Part shown: piece after piece, positions 51,119-60,021 of the stretch
Layout of the letters: the number at the start of each line of letters is the position of its first letter
Position numbering within the stretch: position 1 is the stretch's first letter
Translations under genes and position numbers: made by a program
Notes under the pieces: generated by a model
Seen by the model: the letters and a program-made list of their open reading frames with translations, nothing else
The model's database searches: none
What the model was told of the DNA's origin: nothing
Assembly (NCBI RefSeq): GCF_002502735.1
Contig: NZ_DAQC01000007.1
Span: 1 to 64,000, forward strand
DNA from: Methanoregula sp. UBA64
Lineage (GTDB): Archaea; Halobacteriota; Methanomicrobia; Methanomicrobiales; Methanospirillaceae
Direction of reading: 5' to 3'
Length of the DNA stretch: 64,000 bases

Positions 51119-51793
51119 ATGAGCAACGAATTAGTCTACGACCAGCAGCCGCTGGGACCGGTCACGTTTGCGGAAAACCCGGAGCCACGGTGTCCCTGCC
51201 TCCTGCTGCTGGACACATCCGGTTCCATGGCAGGAAAACCCATAGCAGAGCTCAATTCAGGCCTGCGGGCGTTCTATGAAGAGCTCCAGGGAGATTCGCT
51301 CGCGGTAAAACGGGTCGAAGTAGCCCTGCTCTCCTTTGGCCCGGTCCGGGTGATCTCCGAATTCAATACCGCCGACTTTTTTTTGGACCCGACGCTCGAA
51401 GCTGAAGGAGACACGCCCCTTGGGGAAGCGATCCTCACCGGCATCGATCTCATCAGGAAGCGTAAAGAAGAGTACCGGGCAAATGGGATCTCGTTTTACC
51501 GGCCCTGGATCTTTTTGATCACCGATGGCTCACCTACCGATGAATGGCAGCGGGCGGCAGCGATGGTAAGGGAAGGCGAGAGCTCGAAATCCTTTGCCTT
51601 CTTTGCAGTCGGTGTCCAGAACGCCGACATGTCGGTTCTCGGGCAGATCTCCGTCCGGCAGCCGCTCAAGCTCCAGGGCTTAAAATTCCGTGAATTCTTC
51701 CAGTGGCTCTCGAACTCGATGAAGTCCGCATCACGGAGCAACCCGGGCGACCGGATCCTGCTCTCTCCACCATCCGGGTGGAGCGAGATATGA
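51119..51793 (+). CDS. vWA-domain protein of a vWA/PP2C/kinase triad (YegL-like)
   Basis: A 224-residue single vWA domain. The metal-ion-dependent adhesion site is intact: LLLLDTSGSMAG (DxSxS), the Thr in GDTPLGEAI, and the Asp in LITDGSPTDEW. GGGAG lies 7 nt before the ATG; earlier in-frame codons back to 50939 lack support. The gene ends in ATGA overlapped by the PP2C start, and the kinase follows, giving the order vWA-PP2C-kinase of E. coli yegL-yegK-yegI. In such triads the vWA protein is thought to be a scaffold or phosphorylated partner. Confidence 0.88.
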   Translation: MSNELVYDQQPLGPVTFAENPEPRCPCLLLLDTSGSMAGKPIAELNSGLRAFYEELQGDSLAVKRVEVALLSFGPVRVISEFNTADFFLDPTLEAEGDTPLGEAILTGIDLIRKRKEEYRANGISFYRPWIFLITDGSPTDEWQRAAAMVREGESSKSFAFFAVGVQNADMSVLGQISVRQPLKLQGLKFREFFQWLSNSMKSASRSNPGDRILLSPPSGWSEI

Positions 51794-52563
51794 GCTGGAA
51801 ACACCTCTCGCTCTCGGTCACCGGCAGCTCCCATTCTGCCCGGAACGAGCCGGGCCAGGACTACTGCCGGGCGGGCGCACTCCGGTTCTCCGACCGGGAT
51901 TATTTTGTCGGCCTTGCCGCTGACGGTGCCGGCAGTACTTCCCGCGGAGGGACCGGCGCCGAGATTGCATGCGAGACCCTGTATGCCCGCATTCTCGATG
52001 CCATACGCGGGGGGGAGAACCTCCCGCGGGATCCGGAGACCGGCACCGTAGCGGTATGGATTACTTCCTGCAGGGACGCGATTGCCCGCCGGGCGGTATC
52101 CGACGGCCTGCCCCTCCGGGAATATGCCTGCACCCTTATCGGGGTTGTGGCGACCGAAGGCTACCTGCTCTGTTTCCAGGTGGGCGACGGGTGCATTGTC
52201 ATGGGCGACGGCACCGGGTACCGCACGGTCTTCTGGCCGGAACAGGGAGAGTACGCGAACACGACGTTCTTTATTACGGACGATGCATTTGCCGGGCACA
52301 TCAGGACGGAATACGGCACAACCTGCCCTGCGGAAATAGCCCTCTTTACCGACGGTCTTCAGAACCTCGTGCTCTCGTTCTCGACACGGACCGTCCACGA
52401 GGGTTTTTTTAAGCCGCTCTTTGCCGCGCTCAGGAAAAATCCCGAGAACGGGTTTGTCGATCTCTCCGGGCACCTTCGGGCCCTCCTTTCAAGCGATGAC
52501 GTGAATGCACGCAGCGACGACGACAAGACCCTCGTCCTTGCGGTAAATCCCTCCCCGGCCTGA
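51790..52563 (+). CDS. PP2C-family Ser/Thr phosphatase (PphC/YegK-like)
   Basis: A 257-residue PP2C domain. Metal-binding acids appear in NEPGQDYC, DYFVGLAADGAGSTSRGG, and near the end DDDKTLVLA, in the usual order for the PP2C_2 branch. It starts within the vWA stop codon (ATGA overlap) and ends 6 nt before the kinase gene. It should reverse phosphorylation by the neighbouring kinase. Length (E. coli PphC is about 253) and gene order match the Yeg triad. Confidence 0.9.
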   Translation: MSWKHLSLSVTGSSHSARNEPGQDYCRAGALRFSDRDYFVGLAADGAGSTSRGGTGAEIACETLYARILDAIRGGENLPRDPETGTVAVWITSCRDAIARRAVSDGLPLREYACTLIGVVATEGYLLCFQVGDGCIVMGDGTGYRTVFWPEQGEYANTTFFITDDAFAGHIRTEYGTTCPAEIALFTDGLQNLVLSFSTRTVHEGFFKPLFAALRKNPENGFVDLSGHLRALLSSDDVNARSDDDKTLVLAVNPSPA

Positions 52564-52569
52564 CGTATC

Positions 52570-54549
52570 ATGAGCCAGATAACTCCCCACAACCTCTTCG
52601 ACAGCCGGGGTAACCCGGTGGTCCTCGGGAAAAAGATCGGGAGCGGAGGAGAGGGCGACGTGTTCGAGATCGCGCCCCACCGGATGGATGTCCTTGCAAA
52701 GATCTACCACAAGCCCCTTACCGGGGAACGGCAGGAAAAGCTCCGGCTGATGGTAAGCGGCTGCAATGACGACCTCAAGGAGTTCTCCGCATGGCCGCTC
52801 GACCTTATCCATGCCGGGAAGAACGGGCATGTGTGCGGGTTTGTAATGCCGCGGATCACCGAGTGCGAACCGATCCACAAGGTATACGGCCCCTCCCACC
52901 GGAAAGAGGCGTTCCCGAACGCTGACTGGAAGTTCCTTGTCCGCACCGCAAAGAACCTCGCTGCTGCGTTCTATATCATCCACAAGTACGGGTACGTGGT
53001 GGGAGACGTCAACGAGGGGAATATTCTTGTCACGAAAAAGGCCTGCGTGCGCCTGATCGACTGCGACTCCTTCCAGGTACAGACCCGCGACAAAGTCTAC
53101 CACTGCGAAGTCGGCGTCCCCCAGTTCACCCCTCCCGAACTCCAGAAGTCCAAGGACTTCAAGATGCTGCGCACGCAGAACCACGACAACTTCGGGCTTG
53201 CGATCCTGATCTTCCTCCTCCTGTTTATGGGGAGGCACCCCTTCTCGGGAGTATACAAGGGCAAGGACGATATGCCGATCGAGCGGGCGATCGCAGAGTA
53301 CCGGTTCGCCTTTGGGAGGAGCGCGGCCCTCAAGGCCATGTCCCCGCCCCCGAATGCCGTGGGGCTCTCCATTGTCCCGGGCGAAGTAGCAACCCTCTTT
53401 GAGCAGGCCTTTACGGAATCGTCGCTCCAGTCATGGGGCCGCCCGACCGCAAACGACTGGTGGAATGTTCTGGATGCGCTCGAAAAGCGGCTGAAGAAAT
53501 GCAATGCGGAGTCGATGCATGCCTATTACTCCGGCCTTGCCTCCTGCCCGTGGTGCGCCCTGGAAAACAGCACCGGGATCCTGCTCTTCTTGAGTTCGGA
53601 CTCCATCTCGCGGATCGATGTCGGGACCGAGTGGCAGAAAGTCCCTGCGGTTAAACCGCCAGGCCCCATCCCGGTGATCTCCCCAAAGAATTACCGCTGC
53701 GCGCCCGCCCCGCTCTCCCCGGCGATTGCCCGTATGGCCGGGCTCCGTAAATTCGGCCAGGTACTTGCGATTGTCTTTGCTGCAGTAAGCGCTCTCCTCC
53801 TGCTTCTCTGGTCGGAGGGGGATATACTCAGGATTCTCGCAAGTATTGTCCCTGCTCTTGCCGGTGTACTGATCCTTTTCCTCCCGGGGAAGGATACGGC
53901 TGAAAAGAAACGGCGGAAAAAGGCGTTCGAGGACGCGAAATACAGCTGGAAACTCTGGGAGAAGAAATGGATCGCGGAGGCCGGCGATGCCGGGTTTACT
54001 GTTCAGGTCACTGCGCTCAATGCCCTCCGGGCAAAGTACGAGGCAATAGAGCGGGATTACCAGAACGCGCTCGTAGAACTCCAGCACACCACCAAAGAGC
54101 GCCAGCAGAAAAAATTCCTTGAAAACTGCTATATCGAGAACTGTACCTCGCCCCGGCTCGGCGATAACCGCAAGGCAGCGCTCCGGTCATTCGGGATCGA
54201 GACCGCGGCGGATATCGATATGCATACGATCATGAGTATCCCGGGCTTCGATGCCGCGATTGCAAACGAACTGGCGGCCTGGAGGGCCGGCCAGGAACGG
54301 CTGTTTGTCTACGACGATAAAAAAGGCGTGTCGCCCTCCGATATCCAGAACCTGATCCATACCTTCCAGCCACGGATCCGCCCGGTTGAGCGCGAATTCC
54401 TGATGGGAATTGAGAACCTGCATGCCGTCCAGCAGAAGATCCTCCGGAACCGCGCCAAGTTCCAGCCGGTGATCGAGAAGAGCGCCCGCGACCTTGCCCA
54501 GGCGGAAGCAAACTTCTCGGTCTTTACCCTTACTGGGAAAGGGATCTGA
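52570..54549 (+). CDS. Ser/Thr kinase-like protein with HhH tail (YegI-like)
   Basis: A 659-residue protein. The kinase domain (about 15-300) has a glycine loop GKKIGSGGEGDVFEI and VAK-type Lys (VLAKIYH), a catalytic loop altered from HRDxxxxN to VVGDVNEGNILV and a DCDSF in place of DFG, as in the YegI group. Two membrane helices follow (about 393-412 and 422-440), then a coiled coil and a helix-hairpin-helix (ETAADIDMHTIMSIPGFDAAIANEL). E. coli YegI has 648 residues and the same order. It likely phosphorylates a cytoplasmic partner under stress; the signal is unknown. Confidence 0.88.
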   Translation: MSQITPHNLFDSRGNPVVLGKKIGSGGEGDVFEIAPHRMDVLAKIYHKPLTGERQEKLRLMVSGCNDDLKEFSAWPLDLIHAGKNGHVCGFVMPRITECEPIHKVYGPSHRKEAFPNADWKFLVRTAKNLAAAFYIIHKYGYVVGDVNEGNILVTKKACVRLIDCDSFQVQTRDKVYHCEVGVPQFTPPELQKSKDFKMLRTQNHDNFGLAILIFLLLFMGRHPFSGVYKGKDDMPIERAIAEYRFAFGRSAALKAMSPPPNAVGLSIVPGEVATLFEQAFTESSLQSWGRPTANDWWNVLDALEKRLKKCNAESMHAYYSGLASCPWCALENSTGILLFLSSDSISRIDVGTEWQKVPAVKPPGPIPVISPKNYRCAPAPLSPAIARMAGLRKFGQVLAIVFAAVSALLLLLWSEGDILRILASIVPALAGVLILFLPGKDTAEKKRRKKAFEDAKYSWKLWEKKWIAEAGDAGFTVQVTALNALRAKYEAIERDYQNALVELQHTTKERQQKKFLENCYIENCTSPRLGDNRKAALRSFGIETAADIDMHTIMSIPGFDAAIANELAAWRAGQERLFVYDDKKGVSPSDIQNLIHTFQPRIRPVEREFLMGIENLHAVQQKILRNRAKFQPVIEKSARDLAQAEANFSVFTLTGKGI

Positions 54550-54651
54550 TGCGGCCGGCGATCCTGAAACCCCTGCTCACTACCCTGGAACGGGGATCCC
54601 GGATTCGTGAGGGATACTGATAAAATACCGGTGGATCAATAAGTACGACTC

Positions 54652-54984
54652 ATGAAATATACTCCACGGCACATCAAGAAATTCCTTGACGAGGGAAAGA
54701 TCGATGCCGATCTCTGGAAGATCCATTTCCCCGGCCTCCTCCCCTCCCATGTCCCGGAATGCAGCGAATGCGAGGACAAGAAGAACAACCTCTGCCAGGG
54801 GGGCAAGAACCCGGTCGACTGTTTCCTCGGGGTCCATGCAGAAGAAGTAAAAAAGGAGCATGACGGTGAGGACGACCCGAAGTCCAGAAAAGAGAAGAGC
54901 CGTAAGTTTTTCCCGGATGCCAAGGGAAAGCGGGCGAAGGTTCCCGCCGGGGCAAATATAACGTTCGACCAGTCCAAGATGTGA
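54652..54984 (+). CDS. Small cysteine-containing hypothetical protein (110 aa)
   Basis: A 110-residue soluble protein. Residues 35-60 hold CSECEDKKNNLCQGG and NPVDC, four cysteines that could bind zinc or an Fe-S cluster; the C-terminal half is charged and lysine-rich. A TATA-like GATAAAATACC ends about 25 nt before the ATG, so it is probably transcribed separately from the triad. The family is not recognised. Confidence 0.65.
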   Translation: MKYTPRHIKKFLDEGKIDADLWKIHFPGLLPSHVPECSECEDKKNNLCQGGKNPVDCFLGVHAEEVKKEHDGEDDPKSRKEKSRKFFPDAKGKRAKVPAGANITFDQSKM

Positions 54985-55144
54985 CCCGCTCCCCTTTTAT
55001 CTCTTCTTTTTTCCCGCCGGATCCCTGTACCTTGTATGGGGCATACGCCCTGACTATTTGGTTTTCATTATCGAGCCTATATTTTATTCATTTAATAGTT
55101 CAAATCGTGAAAATCCTGTGAATTTCGTTCCGATCAAAATAGAA

Positions 55145-55198
55145 AATATTATATATGAATGCGTGTCACTGTTGGCTATACCTACAAAAAGGAGGTGA
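55145..55198 (+). promoter_or_regulatory. TATA box and strong Shine-Dalgarno of a microgene
   Basis: AATATTATATAT (55145-55156) is a good archaeal TATA box with predicted transcription start near 55,176. AAGGAGGTGA at 55189-55198 pairs over nine bases (AGGAGGTGA) with the archaeal 16S 3' end and lies 4 nt before the ATG at 55203. No other gene in this window has so long a Shine-Dalgarno match. The gap 54,985-55,144 shows only AT-rich non-coding sequence. Confidence 0.6.
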
Positions 55199-55202
55199 CG
55201 GA

Positions 55203-55280
55203 ATGTTCGATTGGACCTGGCTCCTTAATCTGGTAATTGCAATCCTTCAGACAGTCGTTCAGCACCTGCCGTATGTATAA
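55203..55280 (+). CDS. 25-residue hydrophobic microprotein
   Basis: A 26-codon gene whose product begins MFDWTWLLNLVIAILQTVVQ and ends HLPYV, an almost wholly hydrophobic peptide that would form one membrane-spanning or surface-lying helix with no net basic tail. Evidence that it is a gene is the dedicated TATA box, the near-perfect Shine-Dalgarno, and a hairpin directly after the stop. It could be a membrane-acting toxin, a leaderless peptide antibiotic or a small transporter regulator; none can be chosen from sequence. The ABC-2 exporter operon is convergent with it, about 120 bp away. Confidence 0.55.
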   Translation: MFDWTWLLNLVIAILQTVVQHLPYV

Positions 55281-55297
55281 GCGGCTGATTATTCACC

Positions 55298-55313
55298 CCC
55301 TTCAGCGGAAGGG
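55298..55313 (+). terminator. Hairpin after the microgene
   Basis: CCCTTC (55298-55303) and GAAGGG (55308-55313) form a perfect 6-bp stem with an AGCG tetraloop, followed by a T5 run near 55,330. It lies 18 nt past the microgene stop and probably ends that transcript. Confidence 0.5.
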
Positions 55314-55396
55314 ATAATCTTCCCCGATTTTTCGTCTGGAAAAAAAGCTGGTTTTCCTCCCCGGTCCGGGCGGGAGATCGATGAGAATACCACTTC

Positions 55397-56167
55397 TCAC
55401 TCGTTGAATTTTTTATACAGCCCGTTTGCTGCATACTGGAAGACGAGGATAAAGACGGCGAGCGCAGCGATATCGGCGGCAACGGAGAACTGCGTTACTC
55501 CCGTAACCGCATACTGGATCAGATCGTTCCCGTAGGTTAAGGGAGAGAGGAGCGCAATCTCCTGCCCGATCGCCGGCATGGCAGTGAGCGGGATGAACAC
55601 GCCCGAGATGAAGATAAGCGGCAGGCGCACGAGGTTGAGCATCGACATCACCTCCCCCACGTTCTCGGTGGGGTAGGCGGCAAAGAGCGTCCCGAGCGTT
55701 GCAAAGCAGAACGCCGTCAGGATCATCGCCGCGGCAAGGATCGCTGCGTTGAGCACCGTCATCCTGAATACCACCAGTCCGATAGCGAGCGGGATGCAGG
55801 CGATCCCGAGGCTGTACAGAAACCCGCTCATGCTCTCCCCGATCACCAGCGTATGGAAGGAGATGGGAGCGGCAAGGAGCCGGTCGAAGGTCTTTACCCG
55901 CCGTTCTATGGGAATGGAAACAGGTTCTATCGAGGATGCCGAGAAGAGGAGCGTGATAGCGATGAGTCCCGGGATCAGGGTAACCGCCGGGGCGTTCTTC
56001 CCGATGGCAAAAGCAAGGAACATAAAGAGCGGGAAGAGGATGCCCGAGACGATGATGTTTGGCTTGAGGTAGTAGATCCTCATGTCTTTTGTTGCGATCG
56101 CCCATGCCGCGGAAAGCTCCCGGGCGATCCGGGAGTGCGCGGGTTCGTGGTTTTCAGTCGATGGCAT
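55397..56167 (-). CDS. ABC-2 type transporter permease
   Basis: A 256-residue permease with six membrane helices and no large outer loop, of the compact ABC2_membrane type (for example NodJ/DrrB-like). It begins MPSTENHEPAHSRIAREL and has a first helix at about 45-65. ATG 56167 is chosen because it begins 14 nt inside the end of the ATPase gene, giving coupled translation. The substrate is unknown; it is convergent with the 25-aa microgene. Confidence 0.9.
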   Translation of the reverse strand: MPSTENHEPAHSRIARELSAAWAIATKDMRIYYLKPNIIVSGILFPLFMFLAFAIGKNAPAVTLIPGLIAITLLFSASSIEPVSIPIERRVKTFDRLLAAPISFHTLVIGESMSGFLYSLGIACIPLAIGLVVFRMTVLNAAILAAAMILTAFCFATLGTLFAAYPTENVGEVMSMLNLVRLPLIFISGVFIPLTAMPAIGQEIALLSPLTYGNDLIQYAVTGVTQFSVAADIAALAVFILVFQYAANGLYKKFNE

Positions 56168-57110
56168 GGACCGTACCTCCTGTTGTTTTGAGCCCGGTGA
56201 TCCTGATGAAGACATCTTCGAGGGTGGGGCCGAGCGTGGTAATGCTCACCACCCGGAGCTTCCGGCTGCGGGCATAGTCCATCACCGCCTCGATGACCGT
56301 GGACGGGTCGCTTGTATAGATCCGGAACTTGTCTCCCTCCTTGATCACACTGCTGACCGTGGGAATCCGGCCCAGCGTGTCCGGCGTTCCGGCATCCGCC
56401 CGGTCAAAGGCGACCTCGATGGACTGGACACTCTGGATCGTCTTTTTGAGCCGTTCGGGAGCATCGATCGCTGCAATCGTGCCCCGGTTGATGATCGCCA
56501 CCCGGTCGCACATCAGGTTTGCCTCCTCGATGTTATGGGTCGTTAAAAAGACCGTCACCCCGTCCCGCACGAGATCGGTGATGACCCCCCGGATGATCAT
56601 GTTGCTCTCCACATCGAGGCCGGAGGTCGGCTCATCCAAAAAGAGCAGGCGCGGGCCGCTCACCAGGCCCATGGCAAGCGTCAGCCTGCGCTTCATCCCC
56701 TTGGAGAACCCGTGCGCCTTGCGGTCCCGGCGCCCGTACAGCCCGAAGGTGGAGAGGAGTTCTTCTGCCTTCTTTTTCCGGGTTGCGGGGTCGATATTGT
56801 AGAGCTCGGCGGCAAACATCATGTTCTGCCATGCCGTGAGATCGTCGTACACGTTCGAGGTCTCGGAGACAACCCCCATGGACTGGCGTGCGGCAATGGT
56901 GTCGTTCACGATATCGTGGCCGAAGATCGAAGCCGATCCCCCGGTGGGCGGCGAGATCCCGGTCAGGATCCGGATCGTCGTGGTCTTCCCGGCGCCGTTC
57001 GGGCCCAGGTACCCGAACGTTTCCCCCTCGTTTACGGTAAAACTCACGTCGTTGAGCGCGGCAATGTCCCGGAAACGTTTGGACAGGTGGGAGGCTTCGA
57101 TCGCGTACAT
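56154..57110 (-). CDS. ABC transporter ATP-binding protein
   Basis: A 318-residue ATPase that pairs with the following permease. It carries Walker A GYLGPNGAGKTTTIRIL, the signature GFSKGMKRRLTLA, Walker B LLFLDEPTSGLD and the H-loop TTHNIEEA, with a C-terminal DUF4162-like domain. The reading frame ends in a 14-nt overlap with the permease gene. It powers export. No regulator gene is adjacent, in contrast to the MarR-headed exporter at the left end of the window. Confidence 0.93.
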   Translation of the reverse strand: MYAIEASHLSKRFRDIAALNDVSFTVNEGETFGYLGPNGAGKTTTIRILTGISPPTGGSASIFGHDIVNDTIAARQSMGVVSETSNVYDDLTAWQNMMFAAELYNIDPATRKKKAEELLSTFGLYGRRDRKAHGFSKGMKRRLTLAMGLVSGPRLLFLDEPTSGLDVESNMIIRGVITDLVRDGVTVFLTTHNIEEANLMCDRVAIINRGTIAAIDAPERLKKTIQSVQSIEVAFDRADAGTPDTLGRIPTVSSVIKEGDKFRIYTSDPSTVIEAVMDYARSRKLRVVSITTLGPTLEDVFIRITGLKTTGGTVHAID

Positions 57111-57241
57111 AAATCTGCATTACCCGGTGTAACGTTTATAGTACATCGTTTGGGATCCGGCAGGGAAGGAGACAAAAACGCATACCTTTATCCTGCAGAG
57201 GATCAATTTCATCGTAAAAGAGAAAAACCCCGGGAGAGACG

Positions 57242-57997
57242 ATGATCTTCAAAAAGCTGCCCCGTCCTGTGTTACTGCTTCTGACCGCTGTCTGCATCTG
57301 CCTCCTTGCCGTACCGGTGGCGGCGATCTATGCCACCTCCGATATCGGGGGAACGATCACCCGGGGGCACCAGTTCACCATCGAGATCACCGGCCGGCTC
57401 AACACCCCCTACTATGTCTGGCTGACAAAGACCTGGTCGCTCAGCGGCGAGGCGGGAGACGAGCCCCCGGTCGTGGTTGCCAGCCAGTATAACGTGCAGC
57501 AGGATCCGGCCGGCGGGCCGTATACGATCGGCTCGTACAAATACTACAATGGCGGCGGGCGGACGATCCTCGACGATGTTGCGCCCACCTCGTCCCTCCT
57601 GCCCAATACCAGTTACTATGCCCTTGTCACCACCGACAATTCGGGAAAAGCGGTGGTAGCCTTTGCCACGTCCTACAATACCGCAACGCAGTCCTATTCC
57701 GTCCGGGTCGAGAACCCGACCTCGGTCAACAACGATACGCTCTTTGTGGAACGCGGGGATACGAAGGTGAACAAGGGATCGATCTCGATAGCGGCCGAGA
57801 CCCGGCCGACCCGCCCGGTGACCACGGTCACGACTGTCGCGACCCCGGAAGAGACCGTAACGATACAAATCCCGGCAACCACTGTCCCGGAGACTACCGC
57901 GGTACCGTCAACGATGGCGACCCCCCGCGTCCCGCTTGACGGGCTGCTCGGTATTGCGGCAGCGGGTTGTGCCATTGCGATCTTCAGCCGGCGCTGA
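57242..57997 (+). CDS. Secreted protein with C-terminal membrane anchor
   Basis: A 251-residue exported protein. A signal peptide (residues 8-28) is followed by a beta-sandwich-like region (IGGTITRGHQFTIEITGRLNTPYYVWL), a second beta-rich segment, a Thr/Pro/Val-rich stalk and a C-terminal helix ending in RR (PLDGLLGIAAAGCAIAIF), a tripartite sorting-like tail. The domain resembles methanogen surface domains but I cannot name it with certainty. GGGAGAGACG lies before the ATG. Confidence 0.75.
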   Translation: MIFKKLPRPVLLLLTAVCICLLAVPVAAIYATSDIGGTITRGHQFTIEITGRLNTPYYVWLTKTWSLSGEAGDEPPVVVASQYNVQQDPAGGPYTIGSYKYYNGGGRTILDDVAPTSSLLPNTSYYALVTTDNSGKAVVAFATSYNTATQSYSVRVENPTSVNNDTLFVERGDTKVNKGSISIAAETRPTRPVTTVTTVATPEETVTIQIPATTVPETTAVPSTMATPRVPLDGLLGIAAAGCAIAIFSRR

Positions 57998-58013
57998 CCT
58001 TTTTTAAAAAAAC

Positions 58014-58547
58014 GTGGAGGCCGCAGCCCTGACAGCCGAACCAAACACCTGCACAGATCCCGGTGCAGGGCTGACCGACCGGATCCAGCGGTTCTTTACC
58101 CGGCCGTTCTTCCTCTCCCTTACTATCGGCATCCCCTTCTGCATCTTCAAGGGCCTCTTTGGCCTTGCCGCCCTCCGGGCCGGGATGGCTGCGGCCGCGC
58201 TCCCGCTCACGATCTTTGGCTGGGCGGTCATTCTCTGGGCGGTCGTGGATCTCCTCATGAATATCTGGCGCTCCCTTACCGACCTTGACCGCCGCGTGGC
58301 CGGTATCGAGTTCTGCTCCCTTGCCGAGCTGGGCCGGATCTTCCACCGGCCGGCGGTCTTTCTTGCCGTGGACACCCTCATCTCGTTTACCATCATCAGC
58401 CTGATGCTCTGGTCGGGCTGGATTGCAACGCTCACGACGCCGGAGGCGTACCTCTGGTACGCCGCAACAACGCTCAACCTGATCAGCATCTCGGTGGTCT
58501 CCCTCTATAACGAGATAAAAAAAGCAGAGCAGCCCCGGGTGTCCTGA
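58014..58547 (+). CDS. Four-helix membrane protein
   Basis: A 177-residue protein with four membrane helices (about 28-45, 52-82, 110-140, 148-165) and soluble short ends. It begins 16 nt after the previous gene, so it may be co-transcribed with it. The GTG at 58014 is the start used here; no Shine-Dalgarno is evident, so the true start may be later. The family is not recognised. Confidence 0.65.
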   Translation: MEAAALTAEPNTCTDPGAGLTDRIQRFFTRPFFLSLTIGIPFCIFKGLFGLAALRAGMAAAALPLTIFGWAVILWAVVDLLMNIWRSLTDLDRRVAGIEFCSLAELGRIFHRPAVFLAVDTLISFTIISLMLWSGWIATLTTPEAYLWYAATTLNLISISVVSLYNEIKKAEQPRVS

Positions 58548-58555
58548 ACCGCACC

Positions 58556-59353
58556 TTACCGTGCCGCAAGATACCCGATCACGCCGGCTATCGTCTCCGG
58601 TGCACGGGGGAGGAGGATGTGGCAGTACTGCCTGGCCCCGGCCGCCGCTGCTGCCGGGTCGGAGGGGAGGACCAGCAGGGACGCACCCGGGAGGGCCGAG
58701 TCGCTTAAGGGAACGATCCCGTCGCCGGCGTACGTCATCTGCCAGCTCCCGTCCGGCAGCAGTTCGCAGGTCTTCCCCTCAAGGGCGGGGAAGAACGCCG
58801 GATCCCGGGCCGAATTTTCCGCACAGATGAGATGATATCCGATATCGGGCCGCATACCGGCATTCCGCAGGGCCTGCATGGTCCGGCTCTTTGGCCGGCA
58901 GGCCTGGACGATCACGTCGGCCGCAGGATCGAAGTGTTCCGGGACAAACGTACCCGCAAGACGCCGGGTGATCCCCGGGCCGATCACCGGATCGCAGAAG
59001 AGCTCTGCGAGGGCTGAACCATTGTTGGGCGGGCCGATTGCAATGAGCCGGCGCACCCTTTCGCGCCGGGCAGACCCGTCCATGACTTCGAGCAGGTACC
59101 GGGTAACGCACGAACCAATGGAATGGCAGACGATATCGATCGGACCGTCGTATCCCTTCTCCCTGCGCTGTGCGGAAATATAGTCCCCGAGCGCTGCGGC
59201 AATAACTTCCATGGACGCCCCGTTAAGAGGGGTATAATCGAAGCTCCAGAAGGGGATCCCCTCATCCTGTAACCGGGGCACGAGCCGGTTCCAGATGCCG
59301 GGATGGCTCTTCCAGCCGTGGACAAGGATCGCCGGGATCGCTTCAGGAGACAT
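58556..59353 (-). CDS. Lipase/PGAP1-like alpha/beta hydrolase
   Basis: A 265-residue hydrolase. The N-terminal VHGWKSHPGIW carries the oxyanion-hole His-Gly, and CHSIGSCVTRYLLE is the nucleophile elbow (Gly before His replaced by Cys). A His in QYCHILLPRAPETI near the end may complete the triad. This is the triacylglycerol lipase/PGAP1-like group that cuts acyl esters. The substrate is unknown. Confidence 0.82.
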   Translation of the reverse strand: MSPEAIPAILVHGWKSHPGIWNRLVPRLQDEGIPFWSFDYTPLNGASMEVIAAALGDYISAQRREKGYDGPIDIVCHSIGSCVTRYLLEVMDGSARRERVRRLIAIGPPNNGSALAELFCDPVIGPGITRRLAGTFVPEHFDPAADVIVQACRPKSRTMQALRNAGMRPDIGYHLICAENSARDPAFFPALEGKTCELLPDGSWQMTYAGDGIVPLSDSALPGASLLVLPSDPAAAAAGARQYCHILLPRAPETIAGVIGYLAAR

Positions 59354-59481
59354 GGTATTAAGGGAAATATGGGCGGGAAACGGGCATAGCTGTTGTGGAA
59401 AACCAAAAAAACGATCGGGACGGCCGGGTGCGGTCTTCCCTCCCGCGCCACCGATCCGGCCCGCTGCCGGCCATCAGGGAT

Positions 59482-59970
59482 TTACCGGGGCGGTTCGTCC
59501 CCGAGCGACTCGCGGCTGCGCATCTGGTAGAGCACCATCGGGTCCATCTCCTTGTAGTCCGCAGGAGTGGTCCGCATGACAACCCGGGTGATCCCGCTGT
59601 TCACGATCATCTTCGAGCACAAAAAGCACGGCCAGATCTGGGTGAGCTCGCCCGTGGCGACATCGAAGCCCGCAAGGTAGAGCGTGCAGCCCCGGGCGAG
59701 TTTTCCCGCCTGGAGCATCGCGTTCATCTCGGCGTGAACGCTCCGGCACCGCTCGTAGTTGGAGCCGGACGGGATGTTGTGGTCTTTTCTCCAGCAGCGG
59801 TTGAGCTCGGTGCAGTCCATCTGCTTCCGGGGCGCCCCGGTGTATCCCGTCGAGACAATGGTATTGTATTCGTCGACAATGATGGCCCCGAAGTTGCGCC
59901 GGAGGCAGGTGCCCTGGTTGGCGCACCTTTGCGCAAGGTCGAGGAAATACTGGTGCCTGTTGGTTCGCAT
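59482..59970 (-). CDS. Deoxycytidylate (dCMP) deaminase
   Basis: A 162-residue deaminase. The zinc site is visible as HAEMNAMLQAG (HxE) and PCFLCSKMIVN (PCxxC). The N-terminal DLAQRCANQGTCLRRNFGAIIVDEYNTIVSTGYTG is typical of ComEB/dCMP deaminases. It turns dCMP into dUMP for thymidylate synthesis. It is followed by a lipase-like gene and preceded by a small DUF1294 membrane protein, all leftward. Confidence 0.92.
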   Translation of the reverse strand: MRTNRHQYFLDLAQRCANQGTCLRRNFGAIIVDEYNTIVSTGYTGAPRKQMDCTELNRCWRKDHNIPSGSNYERCRSVHAEMNAMLQAGKLARGCTLYLAGFDVATGELTQIWPCFLCSKMIVNSGITRVVMRTTPADYKEMDPMVLYQMRSRESLGDEPPR

Positions 59971-60021
59971 CAGAGATCTGTTGGTACAGGGCCGATATTA
60001 ACATGGCGGGATTGCCCCTGG

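Noticed and set aside
51496..52473. 325-codon leftward frame
   Set aside because: It is antisense to the vWA and PP2C genes, both of which have intact catalytic motifs and coupled starts.
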